Position numbers and translations under genes: made by a program | The notes under the pieces: model-generated | Database searches by the model: none | What the model saw: the letters and a program-made list of their open reading frames with translations, nothing else | Told to the model about the DNA's origin: nothing | Part shown: in pieces, positions 37,993 to 47,727 of the stretch | Numbering within the stretch: position 1 is the first letter of the stretch | Layout of the letters: every line of letters starts with the position of its first letter | Origin: Enterocytospora artemiae | Taxonomy: Eukaryota > Microsporidia | Assembly (NCBI GenBank): GCA_038659295.1 | Contig: JASNGC010000001.1 | Location: forward strand, 310,001-374,000 | Length of the DNA stretch: 64,000 nucleotides | Direction of reading: 5' to 3'

Positions 37993-39273
37993 ATGCTGGA
38001 TATTGGACTTTTTCGTGACGACAAAACACGCTCAGTCATCCGTGAAAGTGAGAAGAACAGATTTAAGGACGAAACTGTCGTCGACAAAATTTACAATCTT
38101 GACAGTGAAAGGATTAGAACAAGATTTGAGTGGGAGAAAATAAATAAAGAAATAAATCTGATCCAGAAGGAAATTAAAAAAATGATTAAAAACAAAAAGT
38201 CTGATGAAACCATTGAGGAAATTGTTTCCAGATTTGATAATATCGATATAAAGGACAAACAATTGAAACTTAAGGAAAGAATCGATGAATTGGATGAGGA
38301 AATTATGTCTCTACTGCCAACTGTAGGCAATATATTGGATGGTAGTGTACCCATTCATAAGACAGACGATGGTAACATTACAGTTTCTACTTATGAAATG
38401 AAGAGGTCTCTGAAGTCGAAAAAATTCGGTTTTTCAGAATTAATGGCACCTTTTACAAACTCAGATGCAGGGGCCGATGTTTTTGGACATAGGGGATATT
38501 ACCTCGAGGGAAAGCTAGCGCTCTTGGCAAATGCACTCAAAAACTATGCCATTGATTTTTTGCACGCGAGAGGTTATACGTTTATACAAACACCCGTAAT
38601 GCTTCGAAGAGAGGTTATGGGGGCTACTGCCCAATTGAATGATTTCGATGACCAACTTTATAAGGTAGAAGATAATCTATATCTCATAGCCACATCTGAG
38701 CAGCCATTGACCGCTCTTTTTATGAATAAGAGATTGACAGATTCTGATCTGCCCAAGATTTATGCCGGGGAATCACTCTGCTTTAGAAAGGAGGCTGGTG
38801 CTTATGGTAAAGACAATGCTGGAATATTCAGAGTGCATCAATTCGAAAAAATCGAGCAGTTTTTGATTTGTAAGCCTTCTGAATCCGAGATGTATCATGA
38901 TAAGATGCTGAACATAAGCCGTGAGTTCTATGAATCCCTAGATTTATCCTATCAGGTGGTTTTGATATCATCAGGAGAGATGAATGATGCAGCATCTAAA
39001 AAATATGACTTGGAGGCATTCTTCCCGAATGCTGGTAAATACAGAGAGCTGGTCAGTGCCAGTAACTGTACCGACTATCAGTCCAGAAACCTGAATGTTT
39101 ATTACGGATTTACGAAGGCAAATGAAAAACCTCAGTTTGTCCATATGTTGAACTCTACGCTTTGTGCTATCCAAAGGACACTCTGCTGCATTGTGGAGAA
39201 TTACCAGGATGGTCTGAAAATTATTGTTCCTGAGGTTTTGAGAAAATACGTAACATTTGATTACATTGGGTGA
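37993..39273 (+). CDS. seryl-tRNA synthetase
   Basis: A class II synthetase, 426 residues. The N-terminus MLDIGLFRDD is the usual start of cytosolic SerRS (MLDINLFR) and CCC directly precedes it, so the longer open frame (to 37897, no ATG) is not used. An antiparallel coiled-coil arm (about 30-115) for the tRNA-Ser variable arm follows. Motif 2 is in AGESLCFRKEAGAYG with GIFRVHQFEKIEQF, and motif 3 appears as GLKIIVPEVLRKYV. Confidence 0.95.
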   Translation: MLDIGLFRDDKTRSVIRESEKNRFKDETVVDKIYNLDSERIRTRFEWEKINKEINLIQKEIKKMIKNKKSDETIEEIVSRFDNIDIKDKQLKLKERIDELDEEIMSLLPTVGNILDGSVPIHKTDDGNITVSTYEMKRSLKSKKFGFSELMAPFTNSDAGADVFGHRGYYLEGKLALLANALKNYAIDFLHARGYTFIQTPVMLRREVMGATAQLNDFDDQLYKVEDNLYLIATSEQPLTALFMNKRLTDSDLPKIYAGESLCFRKEAGAYGKDNAGIFRVHQFEKIEQFLICKPSESEMYHDKMLNISREFYESLDLSYQVVLISSGEMNDAASKKYDLEAFFPNAGKYRELVSASNCTDYQSRNLNVYYGFTKANEKPQFVHMLNSTLCAIQRTLCCIVENYQDGLKIIVPEVLRKYVTFDYIG

Positions 39274-39536
39274 ATAAAAAAATTATCTCTTAATTTACAT
39301 GTCCTATGCATTTTTAATTCGCTTCGGATGGCTAGTTCGTGAACCCTAAGATTCGAAAGTATGGTAATTGTATTCTATAGCAATGAGTAATTCTCATTTC
39401 ATGGTCAGTCCATATTGCTAGCTGCAAATTTGTTGAGTAGCACATAGTTCATGTATGGAAAAATCTCTGCAGAGATACATGATCCCTTTTTAAAACACAT
39501 AAAATCACTAAAAATCCTTTATTTTCAATCATCCAG

Positions 39537-39896
39537 CTATTTTTTACCTTTCTTTTTCTTTTTTCTTGGAATTAATTCCAACAAGTTCGGGACCTTGTTC
39601 GCATTCTCAGAAAGCTTCTTAGCTTTTCTCTGATCATCAATGGCCTTAACCAAACTCTTTATTGTACTTCTTCTGTCCTTATCCTTAATCTTATACCTTC
39701 CTTTTATATCCAAATCTTGTGGATGTCTTTTATCAGTTTCAAACAAATATTCTATCTTTAACTTATCAAGGGCACTCTTTATCTCTGTACATTTGGGAGA
39801 ATCTACTGAATTCGTCCTTGAATACTTCCTACCTTTATTGAGACTTTTAGAGGAGTCAATATGGATTGGATAAACTATGAAATAGTCCTTCTCCAT
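39537..39896 (-). CDS. SRP19: signal recognition particle protein SRP19
   Basis: A 119-residue protein binding SRP RNA and helping SRP54 to load. The N-terminal FIVYPIHIDSSKSLNKGRKY matches family FVCIYPAYLNNKKTIAEGRRI. Further on are SPKCTEIKSALDKL and KRHPQDLDIKGRYKI, matching the NPTATEIQDV and YSREWNRDVQYRGRVRV blocks. The C-terminus is a lysine-rich tail (PRKKKKKGKK). CCCCC immediately precedes the ATG at 39896; the further upstream part of the frame is rejected because it does not fit the family. Confidence 0.88.
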   Translation of the reverse strand: MEKDYFIVYPIHIDSSKSLNKGRKYSRTNSVDSPKCTEIKSALDKLKIEYLFETDKRHPQDLDIKGRYKIKDKDRRSTIKSLVKAIDDQRKAKKLSENANKVPNLLELIPRKKKKKGKK

Positions 39897-40102
39897 GGGG
39901 GCTCTAAAAATTATCCATGAGATATAACAACTAATCATTATTTTAAATATATTTAATTGCAACTTTTAGTAAGTGCAGGATGAGAAGCACACTTCTGGTG
40001 TTAACAAAACAAATCACCCTTAAGATCTAAAAACCCTTTACATGTAAAGAGACATACAGCGACAGATACCTGAAACCACAGAAATAAGTAATAAATATTC
40101 AT

Positions 40103-40648
40103 TTATTCAAGAATATTCTGAGTAGTTGGAACAAATGTCTTGTTGGTATTGGATATCTTAAGGAACACGGGATACATAACATCTGCACCAGCATACGTAA
40201 GAGTTTTTGGTTTCGTAACTTCATTGTCAGCCAACTTCTTGATGCTAATAATGTAGATGTCAGTATGCTTCACCTTATGTCTTGATCCAAACTCCTGATG
40301 AAGAGCTGAAACTGCACAAACTGTATTCACATGCCTAAACTCCTTATAAGCATTCTGCAGCCCAGTTCTTGTCCTGTAAACGAAAGTAATCCCATAGTTT
40401 TTTACAACAAAATCGTTATCCTGCTCTACTTCCTCTATTTTTAGAATTTCCCCCTGGGAAGACTTAATCTTGTACTGCTTGGACAAAAGTTTGAAAAATA
40501 TCGACCTTGCGATAACTATATTTTTAGCGAAAATAGTGGACACGTAAACTTGTGGTGCAGGCTCGTTTTCTGATGGGCGCCTACTACCGTGAACTCTAAA
40601 CTCTTTAATACTGGTTTTGGAATAATCTACTTTACTAAATCTAAACAT
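40103..40648 (-). CDS. RPL20: 60S ribosomal protein eL20 (L18a)
   Basis: A 181-residue ribosomal protein. IKEFRVHGSRRPSENEPAP matches family LKEYKVVGRCLPTPKCHTP. YVSTIFAKNIVIARSIFFKLLS, VKNYGITFVYRTRTGLQNAY and the FRHVNTVCAVSALHQEFGSRHKV stretch correspond to the conserved L18a blocks. The start has CCCACATG and an AAATTTTT element 15-40 nt upstream, in line with the AAATTT-like signal described before microsporidian ribosomal protein genes. Confidence 0.94.
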   Translation of the reverse strand: MFRFSKVDYSKTSIKEFRVHGSRRPSENEPAPQVYVSTIFAKNIVIARSIFFKLLSKQYKIKSSQGEILKIEEVEQDNDFVVKNYGITFVYRTRTGLQNAYKEFRHVNTVCAVSALHQEFGSRHKVKHTDIYIISIKKLADNEVTKPKTLTYAGADVMYPVFLKISNTNKTFVPTTQNILE

Positions 40649-41036
40649 GTGGGCTAAAACGATTAAAAAATTTTTACAAAAATTTCATGGACAATCCTTT
40701 TGAAAACAGATATAGAAGATTGCTCCATACAAGCTGGCCTACCATTTGAGAATACAGGATTATAAACTTCTACTAGATGATCAGTTGTTCATGAAGTTAT
40801 CAACGAAACATCCTGAATCACCCTGAGATTACTTTCGAAGAAAACAGAATCTTTCTGTTGTAGAACATGAAAATTTCGTCAAATGGTGCTTGAACAACTC
40901 TGCATTTTGTATCTAACAGAACAGACATGCTTTATACAAAAAGAATCACGGATTAAGGAGATGTGTACAATACATAACTTTGATCAATTCATTGATTAGT
41001 TGTTTCGTAAAGGCTATATATATCAGTTGTACAGTT
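40649..41036. other. upstream region of eL20
   Basis: It contains two AAATTTTT-type elements close to the eL20 start (about 40666-40686). Farther out, GATGATC and two CTGA sequences near 40775-40825 recall box C/D spacing, but not convincingly. No ORF with a CCC start is present. Confidence 0.4.
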
Positions 41037-41531
41037 TTATTTCAGTCCTTTTTTTAAAGATTTGGCTGCCTTCCCCAAAAGTGATGCAAATCCCTTATTA
41101 ACCTTCATTCCGCCTACATTTTCAAATGTTCGTCTTTGGAGTCTTTTTGACAAGGCGTCTGCATCATCCTCTAGAATGATTCCATTGTAAAGAAATTCAT
41201 TGCTCAATGATACAATCTGATCATATTTTTGTTCAATCCGCGAAACACTCCAGTTTTTCATGAATCTGTCCAGAGCAATTACAAAGTTGTCAAACGCTTG
41301 CTTGACAAATAATTCATTTGATTCCTTATCTGCCAAAAGGACAATGTTTATGTTGACATTCTGTGAAGTATGTTTGGTTTCAACAAAAAGTGTCATTTCC
41401 TTGTAGATTGAAATTGATTCCTTACACTTCTCAACAATCTCAGACGAATCTACATTGCCAAAATTCATTTCGTAATAAATGGTGTTGCTTGTGTCACATA
41501 TACAGAAGTAGCAAATATCCCTCAGATCCAT
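41037..41531 (-). CDS. RET3: coatomer subunit zeta (COPI)
   Basis: A longin-fold small subunit of the COPI coat, acting in Golgi-to-ER transport; 164 residues. The C-terminal half FLYNGIILEDDADALSKRL matches family VDGGVILESDPQQVVHRV, and the tail LGKAAKSLKKGLK corresponds to the usual AKEQIKWSLL-type helix. VNINIVLLADKESNELFVKQAFDNFVIALDRF fits the central family segment. AP-complex sigma chains lack the GVILE segment. The start has CCCTTATGG. Confidence 0.85.
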   Translation of the reverse strand: MDLRDICYFCICDTSNTIYYEMNFGNVDSSEIVEKCKESISIYKEMTLFVETKHTSQNVNINIVLLADKESNELFVKQAFDNFVIALDRFMKNWSVSRIEQKYDQIVSLSNEFLYNGIILEDDADALSKRLQRRTFENVGGMKVNKGFASLLGKAAKSLKKGLK

Positions 41532-41732
41532 AAGGGTATTGAATTAAATAATTATTTAGGAGAAGGAAAAACCAAAGCAAGTGCTCTATTTCATAAGCAA
41601 TTGGAATAGGATGGGTCATACAGTTGTTACAAACATTCACTACCAGAAGAGGATCTTTATTCATAGCAGGTGTTACATACCGGTTTTAATAGATGTTTCT
41701 TGAGTCTTTAGAGTAAACATCCTCTCATGCTC

Positions 41733-43862
41733 TTATAGTTTCAAGTAGTCTTTTAGTTCATTTACTGTTCTTTTCAGAAAGCACCTAAAGTTGCGACAGG
41801 TGACTAGCTTATTAGAAACATTTCTATTGAATGCATCGTCCATAAAGCTAAAGTACTCGATATTGTTCTGAGTCAATGCAACACGCTGACCATCACCCAG
41901 ATCAACTTCAGACGAATGGCCATTTCCGCACAGCTTTTTCAGAACAAATTTCTTAATGCAATAGAACCGGTTCCTAAGATATAGTCTGTGAAACTCCTCA
42001 TGATTAATTTCATTATTTGAATATCGGATATTTCCAAGTGTTTTGTGCCCAGATATAGTAATGCATCCATTGTTTGAACATTGAGGTTTCTCCACAAAAA
42101 TACCTTCCAACGAAAATGGTTTGGGCTCAAAACTGACCATGCAATTTTCAGATAGAGTATCTGTAAAATCAAAGCATATGGCATGCCTGCTCCTTGTTGA
42201 GGGAATATTGTTGTTTTTGTAGAAAATAGCGAAATATCTGATGAAATTCAACGCTTCTATTAGGGTAAAATTTCGAATATCTTCTGTCAAGAGATCCAAG
42301 TTGGTGACGACTCTATCCGTAATTGTGACATGAACGATGTCATTCCATTCAAAAGATAGGATTTCTCCCTCTACATTATTATTTATCTTCACATTTTGGA
42401 TAATATTTTGAAGATGTATCAGTAATACTCTATTTATGGCACTTTCTAGATTAGATGAATTAAATAGATGATTTTGATTGAGTATGTTTAATGGATAAGA
42501 TTCTACAAAGTACTTTTTATCAAAATAAACCTTGACAAGTTTAGTCACAATAAAATACCGTCTAGCATCATCTTCAGCAGCAGCTAATGTCGCAGGAATA
42601 TTGTATCGTATGATTTCGTAGAATAGTCGGAGCAAATGGCTATTAAACTCTACGAATTTTTCCAGGATATGAGATGTTAAATCATATGTTGAATCGATAT
42701 TCTGCTCAAAGTTTGCAATTTGGAGCATATCCTCAGCAACTGCAAACTTCAATACGAAACGATTTCTAAAATTTGGGTTTTTCCCCACATATACGGTATC
42801 GCCATTTTTGGAGAAACCCCAAAATACATCCTCTGTATTGAAAGAAAAACTGTGTCCCTGATTAATAAATAAACTTGGGGAGGTTTCAATGAATGATTTC
42901 ATAAGTTTCTTTGGTTCAGGTTGTAACAGCAAACTATCAACACTGTCTATTTCAGATGTACCTGAATTGTCCATTCTTGCCAATTTGAACCTCCCAGTTG
43001 GCGAAAGAATTCCGACAACTTTAGTCCCATTTATTAGTCCACTAAAATTCTGAAAATAGCCTGTGGGGTCCTCCAACATTGAAAATACTTCCAAAGCCCG
43101 CCTACGGTTTTCATAAAACTCTATAAATTTACAAATTTTACAGACTAAATGTGCATCAGGCGTCCCAAATGAAGCCATTAAATACTGTTTAGACTGAAGT
43201 GAACCGGCTTTGACATCGTGAAGTTTCCAAATAGGGCTAGAAACCAACCCATACAACCTCACATGGAACTCCAGGTTGAGTGATGTGATTTTTAAGATAT
43301 CGTTCTCTAATGAGCACACAAAAGTTTTTGATGAAATGTCCTCTCTGATCAAATATATTTTTATTAGTGTTTGAATTTCTCTATAATCAACCTCACGAAT
43401 CTGGCCTGTGTCATCACCGGTGGGATCAAAGGAATCATCTCTACTGAATGCAGTTTCACTCAGCGTATAATCGGGATATAGACTGCTTTGTAAGGAAAAA
43501 TTGATGTTTGGCGGGGGAATAAAGCTGGTTTTCATATTTTCAAAAACATTTGCCAGAAAATCTGCTACTTCTACGATATTTTGATGGAAGATGTTGAAGT
43601 CGTTAACAATTCTCGCCTCTGTCAAAAAGTCCTCATAATAGTAAAACGCTCTAATCACTAGAATAAGTCTATCCATGTCATTTATTTTTTTGGAAATGAA
43701 ATCCACAAACTTAACTCGATTTGTATATTCCTGAACAGAAAAATATTCCCCAAATACTGACATTTCTGAGTAAAAGTTATTAAAGTATTCTTCTAAAAAG
43801 CCTGAAAGTAGAATCCTGTCGTCGATTTCTTGCTTACTAACTTTCAACCGGATTTTTTCCAT
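41733..43862 (-). CDS. MED14: Mediator subunit 14 (RGR1)-like
   Basis: A 709-residue protein. The N-terminal part matches the MED14 signature domain: LLSGFLEEYFNNFYSEMSV, then NRVKFVDFISKKINDMDRLI, and FIPPPNINFSLQSSLYPDY, corresponding to family segments RKIEIVRFASRTRQLFIRLL and ARLPxFxIPxAIDVLTTGxYPRLP. LNLEFHVRLYG and SPIWKLHDVK fit the following repeat (EFEVxLTL, PWRLLxIxFLV). MED14 is the backbone joining Mediator head, middle and tail. Yeast Rgr1 has 1082 residues, so the C-terminus is shortened. The start at 43862 follows CCTTCAAATGG; an earlier in-frame codon is only near-cognate. Confidence 0.75.
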   Translation of the reverse strand: MEKIRLKVSKQEIDDRILLSGFLEEYFNNFYSEMSVFGEYFSVQEYTNRVKFVDFISKKINDMDRLILVIRAFYYYEDFLTEARIVNDFNIFHQNIVEVADFLANVFENMKTSFIPPPNINFSLQSSLYPDYTLSETAFSRDDSFDPTGDDTGQIREVDYREIQTLIKIYLIREDISSKTFVCSLENDILKITSLNLEFHVRLYGLVSSPIWKLHDVKAGSLQSKQYLMASFGTPDAHLVCKICKFIEFYENRRRALEVFSMLEDPTGYFQNFSGLINGTKVVGILSPTGRFKLARMDNSGTSEIDSVDSLLLQPEPKKLMKSFIETSPSLFINQGHSFSFNTEDVFWGFSKNGDTVYVGKNPNFRNRFVLKFAVAEDMLQIANFEQNIDSTYDLTSHILEKFVEFNSHLLRLFYEIIRYNIPATLAAAEDDARRYFIVTKLVKVYFDKKYFVESYPLNILNQNHLFNSSNLESAINRVLLIHLQNIIQNVKINNNVEGEILSFEWNDIVHVTITDRVVTNLDLLTEDIRNFTLIEALNFIRYFAIFYKNNNIPSTRSRHAICFDFTDTLSENCMVSFEPKPFSLEGIFVEKPQCSNNGCITISGHKTLGNIRYSNNEINHEEFHRLYLRNRFYCIKKFVLKKLCGNGHSSEVDLGDGQRVALTQNNIEYFSFMDDAFNRNVSNKLVTCRNFRCFLKRTVNELKDYLKL

Positions 43863-44092
43863 TTGAAGGACAATTTTCCACAAAATTTTTAATTCTAAAT
43901 AAATGTTGTGCCAGCCTACTTAATGAATTCAGGAGAAAACAATTACCAGAAAATTCTAGGATAGGACAAAACATACCAATCCACTTTGGTTATACCTGAG
44001 AGAAGGATCTAATTATACTATTAGCATATGGTTTATTCAATTATTTGTTATTAAGAAATATTATATATCCTCAACTGACTTTAATCTCTGGC

Positions 44093-44186
44093 ACAGGTAA
44101 ACGAGGCGTAGCAACTGCAAAGCTACGAGATCATGGAGGCTTAGTTTTGCAACAGAATAGCCTTGCAATAGCTACATCTTACCTGT
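44093..44186. ncRNA. candidate structured RNA (three-way junction)
   Basis: A perfect 8-bp closing stem (ACAGGTAA 44093-44100 with TTACCTGT 44179-44186) encloses two hairpins. The first is CGTAGC 44107-44112 with GCTACG 44122-44127. The second is AGGCT 44137-44141 with AGCCT 44159-44163. It lies in a 386-bp spacer between MED14 and RER1 without any coding frame. It is not a tRNA: the T-arm and A/B boxes are missing. I cannot match it to U1, U2, U4, U5, SRP or RNase P RNA. Strand is undecided. Confidence 0.4.
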
Positions 44187-44248
44187 AAGAAATTATCATC
44201 ATACGTTGAAACCCATAGCATTAATATATTTATTTAAAAGAAATTCAG

Positions 44249-44758
44249 CTATTCCTTAAACTGCCCTCCCTTCTTCAGCTGGGAAAATGGATTGTAATGG
44301 TATTTTTTGGAGTGGGCATAGAGCTTATTGGCGGTAGCAAACACCATCAGCACCAGATATACCACTAAAATGGGAGTAAATACAGGGATGTCGGTGAAGG
44401 AGAAAAACGTTAGGAAAAAGGATATGGTTATCGTTTTCATACAGAAGAGCCAGTACGAATAATCTGGCAAGTTACGTATAAAAGGGCGTAGATCGTTGCT
44501 TATATTGCTAGGGTTGTAGTCATCCTCATCTTCGTCATTTGAAAATGGATCTGGGATTGCTTGACCTTTTGGTGTTGCCCAGAGTATGAATCCATGTATA
44601 AAATACACACCGACACAGTAGGTAATAATTTGGTGTGTGTTGGTTATCCAAACTCTGATAAAATATAATAGTACAGTAAAGAAAAAAATACCCCATCTTA
44701 GTTTTGGCTTTGGAGATAGCTGGTCGATAACAATCTGGTTGAGAATTTCTAAATTCAT
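44249..44758 (-). CDS. RER1: RER1, Golgi-to-ER retrieval receptor
   Basis: A four-helix Golgi membrane protein that returns escaped ER membrane proteins via COPI; 169 residues. RPFIRNLPDYSYWLFCMKTI matches family RPFIRRLPEFKFWHAATKGT. PVFTPILVVYLVLMVFAT fits PVFWPILVMYFIMLF, and KKYHYNPFSQ fits IKYRYLPFTHGK. The start is CCCCATG. COPI zeta and TIP20 in the window belong to the same retrieval pathway. Confidence 0.95.
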   Translation of the reverse strand: MNLEILNQIVIDQLSPKPKLRWGIFFFTVLLYFIRVWITNTHQIITYCVGVYFIHGFILWATPKGQAIPDPFSNDEDEDDYNPSNISNDLRPFIRNLPDYSYWLFCMKTITISFFLTFFSFTDIPVFTPILVVYLVLMVFATANKLYAHSKKYHYNPFSQLKKGGQFKE

Positions 44759-45013
44759 GGGGCTTCAAAAAATAACAATTTAAACCAACAAAGGGATGAA
44801 TATTCTAAAACAAATAGGATACGCAGGACTGTGACAAAATATAAATGGAAAAATGTTTTGTTTTAAGGAGTAAGTGAATTCTACATTTTATTTATTCCAC
44901 AGCTAAACAAAATCAATATTCCTTTTTCCAGTCACATTGACTTTTTGGTTTTAGAATGGAATATTTATTTCGTTGATGATAGTTTGACGGGACATGCCAT
45001 CACTAGAGGTATT

Positions 45014-45961
45014 TTAACCCGTAGATCTATCAGATTTACCTTTTGAATCCTCAAGATTTGCATGTAAAGCCCTTGATCTCCCCTCCCTGGCATCAACAAG
45101 CAATTTGAATGCATAAAGCTGTGCCACCCCTGCATAATCTCCAAACTCCTCAATCCATCTATCCTGAATCTCATCATAATGCTTACCGGTTAGTGATTTT
45201 ATAGGAATGGAAAATTTCTCACGGGAATATCGTAAAACATGTGTATCTATAGGAACCACATAGAAACATCTAAGAGAAATTAGACAAATGCAGTCCGCGA
45301 CCTTTCTTCCAACTCCCCTCAATAGCAATAGCTTTGAGCGTATTTCCATATATTCCTTTTTTGTGGGAGAATGCATAGATTTTGAAAGCTCTAGAATCCG
45401 ATTGAATACCTGGAGGTTTTCCAGGATATATTTTGCAGACTCTACGATATACTTTGATCTGTATCCAAACTTATTTTCCCGAAGTTCCTTTTCTATTCCC
45501 ACTAAGGCTTTTACATCTGGAAATGAGTGGAAAATGCAATTTTTATAGAAAATTCTGGGCCCTTTGGTATATAGATAATTGACCATACTGGAAATCCGCT
45601 TAATGTTGTTGTTAGAACTGCAAATGAAAGAGAATAGGGTTGAATAAAAATCATTTGTTAGGAATCTCAAACCTTCCTTCCTGTTTTCCAAAGAAGGATT
45701 AACGGACAGATTTAGGAAGCTTTCTATGGTGCGCCTTAGTGTCTCCGGGGAATATTTCTGTTCTTGGCCTTCATAAGAAATATTTCCTTGGAATTCCAAG
45801 TAGAAGATGTCTTCATTCTCTTGTTTAAACACCAGAAGGATCCCATCCACAACACCTGCAAATTCATCTGGAGTGACTTCCTCAAACTGAAAAACTTGTC
45901 CGCTAAAAAGAGTTTCACGAAGATTGACAAATTCTTTCGTGCATATCTTTTGCCATATCAT
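45014..45961 (-). CDS. OGG1: 8-oxoguanine DNA glycosylase OGG1
   Basis: A base-excision-repair enzyme removing 8-oxoguanine; 315 residues. The helix-hairpin-helix plus catalytic lysine reads LLLLRGVGRKVADCICLISL (human LCALPGVGTKVADCICLMAL), with the lysine near residue 220. The catalytic aspartate is in VVPIDTHVLRYS (human AVPVDVHMWHIA). The N-terminal FVNLRETLFSGQVFQFEEV matches LRLDLVLPSGQSFRWRE. The start is CCCAAATG. The protein appears complete; human OGG1 is 345 residues. Confidence 0.94.
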   Translation of the reverse strand: MIWQKICTKEFVNLRETLFSGQVFQFEEVTPDEFAGVVDGILLVFKQENEDIFYLEFQGNISYEGQEQKYSPETLRRTIESFLNLSVNPSLENRKEGLRFLTNDFYSTLFSFICSSNNNIKRISSMVNYLYTKGPRIFYKNCIFHSFPDVKALVGIEKELRENKFGYRSKYIVESAKYILENLQVFNRILELSKSMHSPTKKEYMEIRSKLLLLRGVGRKVADCICLISLRCFYVVPIDTHVLRYSREKFSIPIKSLTGKHYDEIQDRWIEEFGDYAGVAQLYAFKLLVDAREGRSRALHANLEDSKGKSDRSTG

Positions 45962-46263
45962 TTGGGAGCAAATTTTGGTAAAATTCTCGATTATCTCTGC
46001 AACAAAACTTAAGATTCCGGTTTATATGTGAGAAAAACATATTACACTTATTAGGCGGTCTATATTTATTATGGAATTTTATAATCACCGATGGATAGAG
46101 TAGTGCTATTAAACTGGAACAAACACAATAACTCCAGAGGATGGGATGCATATATAAAGCTCATCAGGAAATAGTTTTCCATCTACAAATGATGGTGCTT
46201 GTATATCAACATCTCTCTGTAAATCTACTTTTGTAAAACTTATTTTTCAATTTCTTTCAGCCC
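45962..46263. other. shared upstream region of OGG1 and RPB4
   Basis: A divergent promoter region of 302 bp. A TTTCTTTCAG tract directly before the RPB4 start (CCCATG) looks like a 3' splice site, but no upstream exon is evident. Confidence 0.4.
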
Positions 46264-46608
46264 ATGCAAGTGAATAAAAATGAAGCTACATATCCAATTA
46301 CAGTTTCCGAAGCATATCACTTACTCAGTCCGCTTAGAGAACGATATACAAACACACAGTCAGCATCCTATGAGATTTATAAGATCACCTTTGAATACAC
46401 GGACAAATTTGGCCGAATAAAGGACAGGAATAAAGTGGAGCACCTAAGATCTGCTTTGGTAGGATTCGGATTTACTGGAGATGAGGTTTCTTCACTAGCG
46501 TCTCTTCTGCCTCAGACCACAGATGAGGCAAAAACTATAGTTCCCAGCATAAATAGGATGGATGATGCTACTATAGAATCGGCCATAAGACATATTCAGG
46601 ATCTATAA
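46264..46608 (+). CDS. RPB4: RNA polymerase II subunit RPB4
   Basis: A 114-residue stalk subunit paired with RPB7. YTDKFGRIKDRNKVEHLRSAL and SSLASLLPQTTDEAKTIVPSI match the RPB4 core (VEKFSRFKNKDTIQAVRNLL, AQLANLCPETPEEAKALIPSL). RPC17 of Pol III lacks the LPQTxDEAKxLIPS motif. The N-terminal extension of yeast Rpb4 is absent. The start is CCCATG. Confidence 0.9.
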   Translation: MQVNKNEATYPITVSEAYHLLSPLRERYTNTQSASYEIYKITFEYTDKFGRIKDRNKVEHLRSALVGFGFTGDEVSSLASLLPQTTDEAKTIVPSINRMDDATIESAIRHIQDL

Positions 46609-46877
46609 ATTGTTTTAAAAGTTTTATGTTTTTGTGGTGTGTATACTTTTTAAGAAATAGTCAAGATAGATGCTTATTACAGCTGTTGAACCCTAATACC
46701 TTCTGGTTTTTATTGACGATGATATCGATCCGATGTGATAATTGGATTGAAGATAGCAAATGAACCTTAGGCCAAGAGTATTTATACCTGTTGTTTAGGC
46801 TTAAATAGTGGTTGTCGATTGGATTTCTGCTTTATCAAACAAGAGATACAAGCTTTCATTAATAACTGACTCACGAG

Positions 46878-47390
46878 TTATTTATTTAACTTATCTTTCA
46901 GTGTATTCAATATTTCTCTTGCCTTAAGGTAATTCTGACAAAATCCGTGGACACATTCGTCTGTTTCTTTAAATGCACTACAGTTTGCACACACAGAGTA
47001 AGGTGAAGATCCTTCGTCTTTCTCTGCTAAGTCGCACAATTGTCCATGTATGCGTAAAAGTGGCAATATATCCGTAGAACTATCAATGTTTTTGGAATCT
47101 ATAATTTCTTCTGTCTTTTCAATGGCTTCTTGAATCTTTTCATCTAGTTCTGGCTGTATCATTTCCAAGTGTTTCTGAACTTTCTTGTCTGTATCATTCA
47201 CGATTATTTGCAGCATCTTTTGAGCACTCTCCAGAAGCATTCGATCAATACTAGAATGATCTTTTGAAAATTGATTTTTCAGATGGCTATCATGGATTTT
47301 AGAACATCTTAGAGTTATGTCTCCAGAACTAAATTCCTCAAATGGACAGAACCCAATGATATATCCCTCACAAACATTTTCTGCCTTCAT
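46878..47390 (-). CDS. LUC7: LUC7-like U1 snRNP zinc-finger protein
   Basis: A U1-associated factor for 5' splice-site choice, 170 residues. The first CCCH finger is in VCEGYIIGFCPFEEF with RCSKIHDSHLK (family VCKxxLxGFCPHELF, CxKIHDExLK). A helical middle part follows. The second finger is in VCANCSAFKETDECVHGFCQ with LKAREIL (family VCEVCGAFLxxxD, ADHxxGKxHxGYxxIRE). CCCATGAAG at 47390 marks the start; the frame is open upstream to an ATG at 47489 without that motif, so a 203-residue form is possible. It fits with U6, SmE and YJU2. Confidence 0.82.
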   Translation of the reverse strand: MKAENVCEGYIIGFCPFEEFSSGDITLRCSKIHDSHLKNQFSKDHSSIDRMLLESAQKMLQIIVNDTDKKVQKHLEMIQPELDEKIQEAIEKTEEIIDSKNIDSSTDILPLLRIHGQLCDLAEKDEGSSPYSVCANCSAFKETDECVHGFCQNYLKAREILNTLKDKLNK

Positions 47391-47727
47391 GGGTTTTCGA
47401 AATGCAGATATTTTGAAGAAATTCAGTGCATTCAAATATGGGCAATTGCCAAGTACATGGCGATAGCGTTTTCTTACAAATTGAAACATTATATTACTGG
47501 CCTACATACCTTAACCATCAGTATAAATTATTAAAACAGATAAATTGGTGGTGAAGCAGCATGTAAAGAAAAATATACCAACACTATTCAAAACATCCCT
47601 AGTTAACTAATGCAGCAAATATCTTTTGCCATTGAAACTGTATGATAACCAATTAGTAGAATATAAAATATTTCCAAGTCCTAATTTAGTTAGTTAGAAT
47701 TTTTGCCCAACATTCATAGCATACAAA
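47391..47727. other. shared upstream region of two divergent genes
   Basis: A 337-bp spacer. The LUC7 frame stays open here as far as 47489. No other gene is seen. Confidence 0.45.

Noticed and set aside
39330..39365. TGGCTAGTTCG...GATTCGAAA resembling tRNA A and B boxes
   Set aside because: The boxes are too close together, and no acceptor, D or T stems can be formed. Other GGTTCAA sites (21951, 54698) also lack T-arm pairing.
40770..40830. GATGATC and CTGA motifs suggesting a box C/D snoRNA
   Set aside because: Box C is imperfect, there is no terminal stem, and two CTGA sites are expected by chance in AT-rich DNA.
44870..44902. GTAAGT...TTCCACAG stretch of 33 nt resembling a short intron on the plus strand
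   Set aside because: Joining the flanks gives only about 20 codons with no recognisable product, and no branch-site sequence is visible near the 3' end.
47391..47489. Upstream extension of the LUC7 frame to an ATG at 47489
   Set aside because: The family domain begins just after the CCC-marked methionine at 47390. The extension adds no recognisable LUC7 sequence, so the shorter form is preferred.
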